Assembly: GCA_941918925.1 (NCBI GenBank)
Contig: OW799233.1
Coordinates: forward strand, 71,327,578-71,391,577
Source: Phyto melanocephala
Lineage: Eukaryota; Arthropoda; Insecta; Diptera; Rhinophoridae
Direction: 5' to 3'
Length of the DNA: 64,000 nt
Position numbers and translations under genes: made by a program. This document shows, in pieces, positions 45,393 through 55,429 of the stretch (positions within the stretch are counted from its first letter, which is position 1; the number at the start of each line of letters is the position of its first letter). The notes below the pieces were generated by a model. It was given only the letters and a program-made list of their open reading frames with translations. It had not been told where the DNA came from and made no database searches.

Positions 45393-45633
45393 TTTAAAAA
45401 AATTTAAAAAAAATATAAAAAAAAAATAATAAAATATAAATAATATATTAAATAAAATAAAATAAATTTTTTTTGGCTCAGCTGGGATTCGATGCCACAT
45501 TTATTCTAACGTGTACGTATGCACGTATTTTATATGGGATGAATGGTGATACAAACAATTGTTATTGCATGACTACACGTTGTGAAGGGTATATAAGATT
45601 CGGCACGGCCGAATATAGCACTGTTACTTGTTT
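45393..45633 (+). mobile_element. DINE-like 3' fragment
   Basis: An almost identical repeat of 45060-45282 (GGCTCAGCTGGGATTCGATG through to the terminal hairpin). The open frames at 45123 and 45473 are both read through this repeat and are not genes. Confidence 0.7.
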
Positions 45634-45740
45634 CACTTATTGTTATACACTTTTATTATCAAACTAACTTTGAACCGTGCTTTACAAGCTCTACTGTTAT
45701 ACTGATTATGTTAGCTGTGTTGTTCGGCTATTCATAAATT
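45634..45740 (-). repeat. LTR fragment of the 49.9-55.3 kb retrotransposon family
   Basis: Reverse complement of about 55030-55135 in the 3' LTR (tttacaagctctactg..atactgattatgttagctgt). It is a solo fragment with no internal sequence, next to a DINE-like 3' end. Confidence 0.65.
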
Positions 45741-45897
45741 CATCTCATATCAAATACGTACATATGTGTGTATATACTGGTTAGAATAAATGTGGCATCG
45801 AATCCCAGCTGAGCCAAAAAAATTGTATTTTATTTAATATATTATTTATATTTTATTATTATTTTTTTTATGTATTTTTTTTAATTTTTTTTATTAT
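45741..45897. repeat. Mosaic of DINE-like pieces
   Basis: Contains catctcatatcaaatacgtac in one orientation joined to actggttagaataaatgtgg and cgaatcccagctgagcc in the other, then a T-rich tract. It is a rearranged scrap of the short DINE-like subfamily. Confidence 0.5.
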
Positions 45898-46475
45898 TAT
45901 ACCCTTTACACAGTGAAAAAGGGTATATATAGGTTTGTCATTCCGTGTGAAATTTCTACAATTTTCATTTCCGACCCCATAAAGTATATATTTTCTGTAA
46001 GCTTATGAATAGGGGAGTCGATTAAGCTATGTCAGTCTGTCCGTCTGACCGTCTGTCTGTGTGTGTATGTTGAAATCAACTTTTTGAAGCCCCCCGACAT
46101 AGGTACATTGGTACATAAACAACTGAGATATGAGCAAAAACCCACGACCACCTCGATTTTTTTTTCACAAAAACAACATTACAACAATAACATACATACA
46201 TACAAACGTGTATACTGGTTACAGAAAACGTGGCATCGAATCCCAGCTGAGCCAAAAAAATTTTTTTATTAATTTTTTTTTTGTTTTTTTATAACATACA
46301 TACGTGAATTTATAATTTTACAATGGGATGTTTTTATATATGTATGTTTTTATATGTATGTACGTATTTCATATGGGATGAATGGTGACACAAACTACTG
46401 TTATTGAATGACTACACGTTGTGAAGGGTATATAAGATTCGGCACGGCAGAATATAGCGCTCTTACTTGTTTTTT
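45898..46475 (+). mobile_element. DINE-like element, short subfamily
   Basis: Head TATACCCTTTACACAGTGAA, middle block TTGAAATCAACTTTTTGAAG, CATACATACATAC run, GTGGCATCGAATCCCAGCTG, and 3' hairpin ATTCGGCACGGCAGAAT followed by gctcttacttgtt. The central T-rich tract is much shorter than in the copy at 39611. Confidence 0.75.
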
Positions 46476-46739
46476 TTTTCATTTTTAATATTTTTTCTTT
46501 TTGTAATTTTTTTTTTTTGTATGGTTTTTACAGGGGGGTGCTTTAATACCATGTGAGATAAGGCCATGATGGCTTTATCTCTCATTCAATAGGGAGATAA
46601 AGCCTTTTTATTTTTTTTTTTAATTTGAATGGGAGGTAAAGCCATCATGGCCTTATCTCACATTAGCAATATTAGAAAATGGCTTTATCTCTCATTTAAT
46701 TTTTTAAGAATTTTTGCATTTTATTAATAGTTTTCTTAT

Positions 46740-48899
46740 TATACCCGCCACCAAAAAAATGGTGGGGGTATATTAATTTTGTCATTCCGTTTGTAACACA
46801 TCGAAATATCCATTTTAGACCCCATAAAGTATATATATTCTGAATCAGGGTTTGATTTGATGACGATCTAGCTATGTCCGTCCGTCTGTTAAAAGCACGA
46901 TAGAGGTCGCACCGAAAAAGCTAGGGGGCTCAAATTTTGCCAGAATCTTTCTTATAGACAAGGTTTGTTTGGTATTGAAAATGGGCTATATCGGAATATT
47001 AGGAAGAGAGTTATTGCTCGTACAGCAAAAGTAGGTCGAAAAAACCGTGTCCTTCGCACATCGAATAAAATGGAGTTGTGTCCAGACGCATAAACGTAGA
47101 GTCATGAAACTCCGAATATATATTTATCAAGTAAAAAGAATATTTTTCTCTGAAAATCGCTTAAAGCTATGAATTAGGAAAAGAGTTATCGATCAAAATG
47201 TACGAACATTTATACCGCACAGTGTATTTTTCGGTATATTTAAAAACAAAAACGTCATAAAAGCAACAAAATTGAATGTAAGACTCTGAAATTTTGCACA
47301 CTTTGCTTTTTGGTGAGACGCTTTTTTGTGACGGAAAATCAATGTGCCACGCCCACTTTTACGCCCACCTCCCATATAACGTTTTACCTAATATTCATAT
47401 AATTTATCTATAAATAAAGATTTTTGAATAATAAAGGGCTATATTGAAACACCTAAGTTGTACTCAATCGCAAAAACAACTTTGACACGCCTACTATAAC
47501 GCCCACTTTTCACGTTATATACCGTTAATGAAATTTAAAAGCTCATAAAACCGCCAAAATTAGAGATATGATGATAAAATTTGCTACGTATATCCCCCTG
47601 TGCCAGTATATCATTACTGTGCCAGAAAATTTAGGTGCCATGCCCACTTTTACGCCCACCTCCCATATAACGTTTTAACTAAAATTCATATAATTTCTCT
47701 ATTAATAAAGATTTTGGAATAATAAAGAGCTATATTGAAACACCTAAGTTGTACTCATTCGCAAAAACAACTTTGACACGCCTACTATAACGCCCACTTT
47801 TTACGTTATTTACCGTTAATGAAATTTAAAAGCTCATAAAACCGCCAAAATTAGAGGTATGATGATCAAATTTGCTACGTATATCCTTCTAATCAATGTT
47901 ATATTTGTGTAAAAAAGTTTAGGTGACTCGCCCACTTAACGCCTACCTCCCATATAACGGTTTATCTTAAATTCATGTAGTTTCTCTATTGACAAAGTTT
48001 TTGGAAAAATAAAGGACTATATTGAAATATATAAGTTGTATTTAATAGCAGAAACTTTATTGACACGCCTACTTTAATGCCCACTTTCATTGAAAGACTA
48101 CATTTACAAAAGCGTTTTAGTAGCATATCGAAGTTATAAAGGGTGGTTAAATTTTAAGGACCGATGTTGACTTTAAATAAAACACAAATTATCTAGGATA
48201 TTATTATTTCTTTTTGTAATTATAATATTTGTATGGTTCAATTATGTATTTAACAAAATATCGGCCAAATGCCCCCCCCCCATCCTTGGCACCACTCCTC
48301 TATCTGATGGTCCAAATTTTCAATGGCAATATTGATGATCAATTGTTGGGCATGATGATGAGACGAGGTTGACTGCTATTTTGCCACACTATCGCAAAAA
48401 CCAGCAGTGGTTCCCATTCAACGCACTAAGAAGGCATTCACAGATTTTCTAACATTTTATACAGACCTGTTTTGCAGAAATTTAAATATTTGTTACAATT
48501 CATCCGATTGTGGACGAATTTGAACGATTATGTTGATCAAAAGAATTACGAAGTGCACAAAATGCATTTTGATTTGAACGCCCATTTTGATAAAAAACCT
48601 GAATAACTTTAAAGCGTTGCTCATTTGCGTATCTTTCCACGGATCAAATTGAGTAAGTTTGAGATTGAGAAATGTCAAGTGAAATGCTGAAAACAAATTT
48701 TAAGACTAGGTGTAGTTCACCTTCAACATGGGCCCTTAAAATTTAACCACCCTCTACAAAGAAAGTGATACATATTTTATTATAAAGAGATTATTTCATA
48801 GCGATTAACAAAATAATAAATATTGTGCTTTAAATGTACACACAATTGGTGGTGGGTATAAAAGATTTGGCACAGCCGAATATAGTGTTCTTGCTTGTT
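46740..48899 (+). mobile_element. DINE-like element, long subfamily, with a mariner inside
   Basis: Starts TTATACCCGCCACCAAAAAA and ends with hairpin region GATTTGGCACAGCCGAAT (one mismatch in the stem) and tgttcttgcttgttt. Four tandem internal blocks with cacgcccacttttacgccca and tgacacgcctactataacgc. It is uninterrupted at the position of the hAT insertion of the 8943 copy (near 48832). Confidence 0.8.
48139..48754 (-). mobile_element. Internally deleted mariner, same site as 38373
   Basis: Terminal repeats AAGGGTGGTTAAATTTTAAG and its complement, flanked by TA (48137-48138, 48755-48756). 616 bp against 615 bp for the copy at 38373. The reverse strand holds the same decayed transposase pieces. 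The DINE sequence continues on both sides exactly as in the empty copy near 9857. Confidence 0.8.
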
Positions 48900-48902
48900 T
48901 TT

Positions 48903-49371
48903 ATAATGAATTAATTTTTATTCCTGTGAGGCACGCAGGAAAACTTAATTCAGCGGAGCCACCTGCCGCGTCAAACTGGAGGAGAAAACCCGTAAGCGCG
49001 GCCGTAGGCCGCCACGCGGAAAGACCTTAGTATGCGAGGCCAGATTTCAATACTTAACTTTACTGTTTCCAGGAAAAGTACATTTTTATTTTTGTGACGC
49101 ACGCATGAAAACTTTGTTCAGCGAAGCCACCTGCCGCGTCCAACTGGAGGAGAAAATCCGTAAGCACGGACACTTTAGTGTCTCCTAGAAGACATTTTTT
49201 ACAGAATGTTATTATTATTGGAATCTGGCTTCGCATAGTAAAGTTTTTCTGCGTTGCGGCCTGCGGCCGTGCTTACGGGTTTTCTCCTCCAGTTGGACGC
49301 GGCAGGTGGCTTTGCTGAATAAAGTTTTCCTGCATGCGTCACAAGAATAAAAATTAATTGATTATAAAAAT
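48903..49371. repeat. GC-rich triplicated module, two direct and one inverted
   Basis: The unit (tttttatt..tgtgacgcacgcaggaaaact, ttcagcgaagccacctgccg, cgtccaactggaggagaaaa, cccgtaagcacggccg) occurs forward at 48917-49030 and 49093-49190 and inverted at 49245-49360. Its flanks (attaatttttatt..) are also inverted, so the outer pair can form a long hairpin. The composition is sharply richer in G+C than anything around it. No open frame runs through it. Confidence 0.75.
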
Positions 49372-49945
49372 AATTATAACAACATTCTAAAAAAATATGG
49401 CTTTATCTCTCATTTGCCAAAAAAAAATATGGCTTTATCTCTCATTTCGCAAAATTTTAAATATGGCCTTACCTCTCAATGATTGGGCAATAAGGCCATT
49501 ATGGCTTTATCTCCCATTCAATTGAGCAATAAAGCCATCATGGCCTTATCTCACATGGTATTAAAGCACCCCCCCCCCCTTTTTACATATATTTATGTAT
49601 GTATGTTGTTGTTGTAATTGTGTAAAAAAACGAGGTGGTCGTGGTTTTTTGCTCATATCTCAGAAATTTATTGGCCGATTGTGCTGAATTTCAATAGCGA
49701 TTTATTCCTGAATATTTCCAAGAGATTGATACCATATAGAGATCTGAGGAACATATAGTTGCTTCTAAAAGTTGATTTTAACCAACACACGGACAGACGG
49801 TCAGGGCTTAATCGACTCCTCTATTCATAAGCTTTCAGAAAATATATACTTTATGGGGTCGGAAATGAAAATTATAGAAATTACAAACGGAATGACAAAG
49901 CTATATATACCCTTGTGCACCACAGGTGTAGGGTATAATAAGTAA

Positions 49946-50094
49946 AATGCTATAAAACAATATCTGAGTGTGTTTAAGTAAATAAAGTGCTCTTAATTTT
50001 ATAACTAATTTCAACTGTTTTTGATTGCAATAAAAGAACTCAAGTTTTATTTAAAGGAAGTAAGCCAACTTTTATAAAAGGTATAAACGTAACA
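49946..50094 (+). repeat. 5' LTR, truncated
   Basis: About 150 bp matching the last part of the 3' LTR (tatctgagtgtgtttaagta and aaaggaagtaagccaac), ending GTATAAACGTAACA. The first about 350 bp are replaced by the DINE-like element, so the promoter part of the LTR is gone. Confidence 0.8.
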
Positions 50095-50096
50095 AC

Positions 50097-50114
50097 TGGT
50101 GTCAGAAGTGGGAT
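50097..50114 (+). promoter_or_regulatory. Primer-binding site (tRNA-Leu type)
   Basis: TGGTGTCAGAAGTGGGAT lies two bases after the LTR end, matching the site used by mdg3-like Drosophila elements. Confidence 0.75.
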
Positions 50115-50134
50115 TGCATTAAAAAAAAACCGAC

Positions 50135-51040
50135 ATGAAATTTGAGGAGCTTAAAGTAGAACAACTCAAGAAGGAATTGAGTAAGCTGGCATTGTTGACA
50201 ACAGGTAATAAAGTAGAATTGCAGAAGCGACTTCTCGATGAATTTAAGCGGTGTAATATTGACATTGATGGTTACGAGTTTGACGAAAAAGAAGAAATGG
50301 AAGTTTCCACTTGTGCAACCACAAACAACATGGATTTAAGTACGATGCTTGCTGCTATGATGGAAAAGATGGAAATTAAATTCCAGGAAGTTCAAGAAAA
50401 TTCTAAAACTAATAATGAAAAATTATTAGCTCAAGTTCAAGTAGAAGTTCAAGAAGTTAAACTAGAAGTTCAAGAAACTTCTAGAGCTAATAATGAAAAG
50501 TTATTAGCCGAAGTTCAAGAAAATTCTAGAGCTAATAATGAAAAATTATTAGCCGAAGTTCAAGAAAATTCTAGAGATAATAATGAAAAATTATTAGCAG
50601 AAGTTCAAGAAAATTCTAGAGCTAATAATGAAAAATTATTAGCCGAAGTTCAAGAATCTTCTAGAGCTAATAATGAAAAGTTATTAGCTGAAGATAGAGA
50701 AGTGCAAGAAACAGCTAGAGCTACGAGCGAAAAACTTCAAGAAATTTCTGAAACTGTCAATAACAGAGTAGAGGGCATTGAAAAGCAAGTTAATAAAATT
50801 GACAAAAAAATATCTGACCTTGAAGATTGCATAGTTACTCAAGCAAGTGACTTCAATAGCAAATTACAACTACAAGTCAAAGATGTTGACGAAAAATTGC
50901 AGCTACAAATAAAAAATGTTGACGAAAAATTTAAAAATGTAGAAATAAAAATTAATGATCTTCAATGTCATGAGGGACCAGTGAGAATAATTCAAGAAAT
51001 TTCGAATAGAAAAAAGGCCCCTACAGCGTGCACCATTTAA
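50135..51040 (+). CDS. gag N-terminal part with SAP-like motif and 15-residue repeats
   Basis: The 301-codon frame starts 20 bases after the primer site. Residues 6-35 (LKVEQLKKELSKLALLTTGN and KVELQKRLLDEF) fit a SAP DNA-binding helix-extended-helix motif. Residues about 85-185 contain a 15-residue unit (EVQENSRANNEKLLA) once and then five times in tandem (50465-50689), after an irregular EVQ-rich stretch. The rest (VNKIDKKISDLED, LQLQVKDVDEKLQLQIKNVD) is also coiled-coil-like. A shift near 51025 separates it from the capsid part; the last residues APTACTI are read out of frame. Confidence 0.7.
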   Translation: MKFEELKVEQLKKELSKLALLTTGNKVELQKRLLDEFKRCNIDIDGYEFDEKEEMEVSTCATTNNMDLSTMLAAMMEKMEIKFQEVQENSKTNNEKLLAQVQVEVQEVKLEVQETSRANNEKLLAEVQENSRANNEKLLAEVQENSRDNNEKLLAEVQENSRANNEKLLAEVQESSRANNEKLLAEDREVQETARATSEKLQEISETVNNRVEGIEKQVNKIDKKISDLEDCIVTQASDFNSKLQLQVKDVDEKLQLQIKNVDEKFKNVEIKINDLQCHEGPVRIIQEISNRKKAPTACTI

Positions 51041-51750
51041 TGTTTTTAAATTTCAGTTCGAGACAGTTGCCAATAGAAATTTGTGGAACAATGAAGAAAA
51101 GGCTTAAGAGTTGATTTTGGCATTAAAAGGCAACGCAGCACAAGTTCTAGGAAGTATACCCATTGGCTGCAGAGAAAACTACGATGACATAATGGTAGCG
51201 CTACAACGTAAGTATGGCGGCAAGCATAAACGAGATATATACCGAATGGAATTACGAAGCAGAATTCAGGAAGTTAACGAGTCGTTACAAGATTTCGCAA
51301 CGGAGATCGAGCGTTTGGTGCAGCTGACATATCCAGGTGAAAATCACCCATTTTTGGATCAGTTTAAAATTGAAACGTTCGTTAATGGAATACTTGATCC
51401 AGAAATAAAGCACGCGGTGTTTCGCATACATAAATCAACGTTTGCGGAAACCGTAGCATACGCGCTGACACAGGAGACCCCAAATTAATTTCTAGGCCAC
51501 AATTATTTAAGGTGAGAAATCTCGACTTTTCTGCGGAAAAAACGGAGATATAGTCAATAAAATTAAAAATGCAGTTACAGGTGTTATAGGAAAAGCAAGG
51601 CAAAACCTGAGTCAAATGCTATAATTGTGGTAAAAGTGGACATTTTCAACGAAATTGCAAATCACCAAGGAAGCGGGCTAGATCTGTTTCGCCACCTACA
51701 AACAGCAAACGGGCAAACACGAAATCATTAAATGAGTCACCGTTAAACTA
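51020..51750 (+). pseudogene. gag C-terminal part: capsid and zinc knuckle (broken)
   Basis: After the shift near 51025 the capsid frame reads FKFQFETVANRNLWNNEEKA, then TAA at 51108. From 51111 it continues ELILALKGNAAQVLGSIP and LRSRIQEVNESLQDFATEIE, the Ty3/gypsy capsid region. After a stop at 51486 and further frame changes, a CCHC zinc knuckle CYNCGKSGHFQRNC is found at 51617-51658, followed by a basic tail ending near 51750. Confidence 0.75.
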
Positions 51751-51819
51751 AAACGAGCTAGCACTACGGGGCAAGAGCTAGCTCTCATAACTGAGGACCC
51801 CACAATCTACATATCAGTT

Positions 51820-53390
51820 ATGCAGCAGAAAAATAGCAACCTTACTGCTTGTGGGTATATTAATGGTCGAAGGCATATTTTTACTATAAACACAGGAGCA
51901 TCGCAGTCTATTGTCAGGCCCGATTTAGTAAAGAAAACAATCGAACCGTTGTGTGGCGTAAGTCTGCGAACAGCTACTGGGGAGCCTGCTACTGTCTATG
52001 GTAAAATAAACGTAAAAGTAACTATTGCCAACAAAAGTGTCAATCATGTATTCATCGTTGCCGACATTGTGGACAAAATAATCATCGGTGCAGATTTTAT
52101 GATTGGTCATGGCATTAATATGCTCATGGGGCAGAAGGTAATGATTTGGAGGAATATTGAAATACCCCTAGATGTTGGTCATGAAAATAAGGTGCATGTA
52201 AGGAAACTAGTTGCTACAGAATATGAGAAAATACCACCACAGTCAGAAAGTGTAGTATGGGCGCTTATAGAGGGAGATTGTGTGGACAACCGATTATGGG
52301 TGGTAGAACAAACACATATAAAAAGTGACCTTATAATAGCAAAAGCCCTTGTCAAAACCAGAAATGACGGAAGAGTACCTGTAGAAGTGCTTAACCTTTC
52401 CGCCTGTGAAAAAATCGTCAAGCCAAAGTCCGAATTAGGTCAATGTGCTAAAGCTGAGGCAATAATTAACTGCGAAATGAAATCGGGTCCTGTCAGTATG
52501 TCAAACAAAGAGCAGGAGATGCTAGCGGAATACGTAGAGAAGTGGGCTAAAAGATTATCGTCGTTCGATAGGAATAAAGCGAAACAGCTACTCAGAAAAA
52601 ATGCATCCATCTTCGCTCTGAAAGGTCAACATCAAGGTAGAACATCACTTGTAAAACATCAGATAAATACCGGCGATGCAAGGCCTATAAAACAAGCTCC
52701 TAGAAGCATTCCTCTAGCGAAACGTAATCGTAAAGTCTAAGAGCTTGTCAATGAAATGGAGCAGAATGGAGTAATAAAACCTTCTTCAAGTCCTTGGAGC
52801 TCACCGGTAGTTTTGGTTAAAAAGAAAGATGGCAGCACAAGATTTTGCGTCGATTATAGAAAACTGAATAACGTCACTAATAAGGACAGTTATCCACTAC
52901 CAAGAATAGATGACACTCTGGACACGCTAGCTGGAACAAAATGGTTCTCTACATTAGACCTGCAAAGTGGTTATTGGCAAGTAGAAATATCTGATAGAGA
53001 TAAGGAGAAAACAGCCTTTAGTGCAAATGACGGGCTATGGCAGTTTAATGTGATGCCATTTGGATTATGCAACGCTCCAGCCACATTCGAGCGATTAATG
53101 GAACGCGTATTAAGGGGACTTCATTGGAAGACATGCCTGGTTTATCTTGATGACATAATTGTCATGGGTAAAAGTTTTGACGATCACCTGAAAAATCTAG
53201 AAGAAGTTCTTAAACGAATATCAGCGGCTGGACTTAAACTAAGCGCGTAGAAATGTGCATTGTTCCAGAAAGAGGTTAAATACTTGGGGCATCGAGTCGC
53301 AGAGGATGGTTCATCAACTGCCGAAGATAAAGTCCAAACTGTGAAGGACTGACCTCGCCCGGCACTAAACATGGAAATGCAGATGCACTC
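51820..53390 (+). pseudogene. pol part 1: protease and reverse transcriptase (inactive protease)
   Basis: The protease motif reads FTINTGASQSIV; the catalytic Asp expected before TGAS is Asn. IIGADF follows. RT shows SSSPWSSPVVLVKKKDGS, FSTLDLQSGYWQVEI, FGLCNAPATFERL and catalytic VYLDDIIVMG. In-frame stops lie at 52738 and 53248. The connection domain ends at about 53345, where the sequence jumps to PRPGTKHGNADALSRRPC in another frame: all of RNase H except its last residues is deleted. Confidence 0.8.
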
Positions 53391-53408
53391 TCCCGAAGAC
53401 CGTGCAGA

Positions 53409-54783
53409 TTGGAGTGCAAACATTGTGCGAAAGCTGAAGGAAAAAAATGTGTCGTTGACGTTCGACTAACACATATAGAGACAAGTGGTGACTGGTCAGC
53501 GGCGCAAAGACACGATCCCATACTGGCAAAAATTATGTCAGCAAAGGAGGAAGACAAAAGGCCAACCCATTACCAAATATCAGCGGAAAGTCCACTGATG
53601 AAATCATACTGGGCGCTATGGAATAGTCTTCAGGTTATTAACTGGTGCCTTTATCGCAAATGGGAGAGAACTGATGGTAAATCGACAACAAAGCTAATTG
53701 TGGTGCCATCCTCTAAAGTCAAAGAGGTATTGAAGGAGTTTCATAATGGTTCAAGTGGTGCACATCTTGGTTTAACAAAAATCATAGAAAAGATAAAGCA
53801 ACGTTTCTATTGGGTTGGATGCCAACAATCTGTAGCTGATTGGATAGCAAATTGCGCACAATGTATCGCCGCCAAGGGCCCAGTAGTACAATTCAGGTGC
53901 TCCCTTTGAGCGGATAGCGATGGATATAGCAGGCCCTTTTCCTGTCAGTGAGGCTGGAAACCGTTACGTTTTAGTTGTAATCGACTATTTTAGCAAATGG
54001 CCAGAGGTATACGCAATACCAAACCAAGAAGCTAAAACTGTCGTAAACGCATTTGTGAACAACTGGGTGTGCCGTTACGGAGTTCCGCTTGAGCTACATT
54101 CTGATCAGGGAAGAAATTTTGAATCTGCGATATTCCAGGAAATGTGCGAACTATACGGTATCTGAAAAACAAGAACTACGCCACTGCATCCACAATCTGA
54201 CGGCATGGTCAAGAGATTTAACCGCACGTTGGAGGAACACTTAAGAACAGTGGTCAGTGCACACCAAAGGGACTGGGATGAGCACATACCAAAATTTCTA
54301 TTGGCATACAGGTCAGCCCTTCATGACTCTACCTCCCGAACACCTGCAAAAATTATGTTTGGAACCGAGCTGAAACTGCCAGGTGATCTAGAATTCGGTA
54401 TTATTCCCTCGACAATAGATGATCACGAAGAAGACACTTCAAGGGGACAAAACGTTTTAGACGAAATTCATGAATTCGTTCGTGGCCGAATAAAAATGAC
54501 CAGCGAAAAGATGAAGGCCAGATATGACAGAGCAGCAAATTCTGAAGGCTTTAATAAGGGTCAGCTAGTTCTACTATATAACCCACAACGGAAAAAAGGA
54601 CTGTCTCCTAAATTGCAAACTCATTTGGATGGGCCGTATAAGGTGATAAAAAGAATAAATGATGTCGTGTATAGAATACAGAAGTACAAGAGCCCAAGAT
54701 CAAAGATGAAAGTGGTTCATCTCGAGCGCCTCGCTAAGTACGGAAAAAGTGAATTTGTGCCTATTCGGGACGAACAGGCTTAA
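53409..54783 (+). pseudogene. pol part 2: integrase (catalytic Glu changed)
   Basis: Frame 53409-53909 carries the HHCC zinc domain (FHNGSSGAHLGLTKIIEKI.. and ANCAQC). After a frameshift the catalytic core reads MDIAGPFPVSEAGNRY (Asp 1) and LHSDQGRNFESAIF (Asp 2). A TGA at 54163 stands where a Glu codon would fit. The third motif reads DGMVKRFNRTLEEHL, with Lys in place of the usual catalytic Glu. The C-terminal GQLVLLYNPQRKKGLSPKL and HLERLAKYGK part is intact and ends at 54783. Confidence 0.8.
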
Positions 54784-54794
54784 GCAGGCGGTAG
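54784..54794 (+). promoter_or_regulatory. Polypurine-tract-like site
   Basis: GCAGGCGGTAG precedes the 3' LTR. It is not purely purine but is in the right place. Confidence 0.5.
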
Positions 54795-55291
54795 TGTTAC
54801 AGATTTATTTTTAAATAGCTTAATTTACATTATAATTTTATTTTAGTTGTAGTAAATAGTTTAAGTTACTGTAGTTTTATTTGTATTAGTTTATTTCTCT
54901 GGTGCAGCATACTTTTAGGCACTTTTATTATTCCTGCTTATAACTTAACGTCTTAATTTAAATGTAACGGTTTTTCGAATGTACATACGAGAACTTTGTC
55001 GAATGTTACCGAACACCACTATGTTACTATAAATAGCCGAACAACACAGCTAACATAATCAGTATAGCAGTAGAGCTTGTAAAGCGCGTATCAAAGTGAG
55101 TTTGATAATAAAAGTGTATAATAATAAGTGAAATAATTAAAGTGCTATAAAAGAATATCTGAGTGTGTTTAAGTAAATAAAATGCTCTTAATTTTATAAC
55201 TAATTTCAACTGTTTTTGATTGCAATAAAAAAACTTAAAGTTTATTTAAAGGAAGTAAGCCAACATTAAAAGTAAAAGGTATAAACGTAAC
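54795..55291 (+). repeat. 3' LTR
   Basis: 497 bp beginning TGTTACAGATTTATTTTT and ending ATAAACGTAAC, so the termini form the inverted repeat TGTTAC/GTAACA (last base altered). A piece of the same LTR lies reversed at 45634-45740. Confidence 0.85.
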
Positions 55292-55429
55292 GATATTTAT
55301 AACTTATTTTTGAATTAACTTTTTTTGTAAGCATAAATTTTTTTCTTTTCTATAACTATACCACCTCTATTTGTGTTGTATAATTATTTATTGAATTTTA
55401 AAAATTATTAAATGTATTCATTTTAAAAA

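Larger units (their letters stand above)
43801..45400 (-). mobile_element. Tc1-type transposon (DD37E) split by a DINE-like insertion
   Basis: The low end shows a terminal-repeat-like TAAAGGGTGTCTCGAAATGC. The transposase is on the reverse strand in two pieces, separated by the DINE-like element at 44578-45282. The high end is lost where another DINE-like 3' fragment begins at about 45393. Confidence 0.7.
46533..49579. mobile_element. 3-kb foldback-type DNA transposon with 8-bp target duplication
   Basis: Terminal inverted repeats begin with a G-run and GGTGCTTTAATACCATGTGA, then GATAAGGCCATGATGGCTTT. The right end is the complement. Both arms contain several copies, in both orientations, of the phrase ATGGCTTTATCTCTCATT. 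TTTTTACA flanks both sides (46525-46532 and 49580-49587). A related DINE copy has the target only once at 44927-44934. Inside are a DINE-like element and a GC-rich inverted repeat; there is no transposase. The 8-bp duplication would fit hAT- or P-like mobilisation. Confidence 0.8.
46476..49937 (-). mobile_element. DINE-like element (reverse) split by the foldback element
   Basis: The left part 46476-46532 (atttttaatattttttcttt..gtatggtttttaca) and right part 49580-49937 (tttttacatatat..gtatgttgttgttgtaattg, then the ttgattttaaccaacacacgg block and 5' head at 49937) are colinear with the uninterrupted copy at 44578-45000 read in reverse. The 3' hairpin end is missing. The 5' head abuts the truncated LTR at 49946. 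Confidence 0.7.
49946..55291 (+). mobile_element. Gypsy-superfamily LTR retrotransposon with tRNA-Leu-type primer site
   Basis: A truncated 5' LTR, primer-binding site, gag with SAP-like motif, zinc knuckle, protease, RT, integrase, polypurine tract and full 3' LTR are present in order. The RNase H domain is deleted and the genes hold several stops and shifts. The TGGTGTCAGAAGTGGGAT primer site is the type used by mdg3/blastopia/micropia-like elements; the clade is not otherwise fixed. Confidence 0.85.

Noticed and set aside
50465..50689. Regular 45-bp repeats that could look like a CRISPR array
   Set aside because: The repeats are contiguous without spacers, stay in one reading frame and encode a protein repeat.
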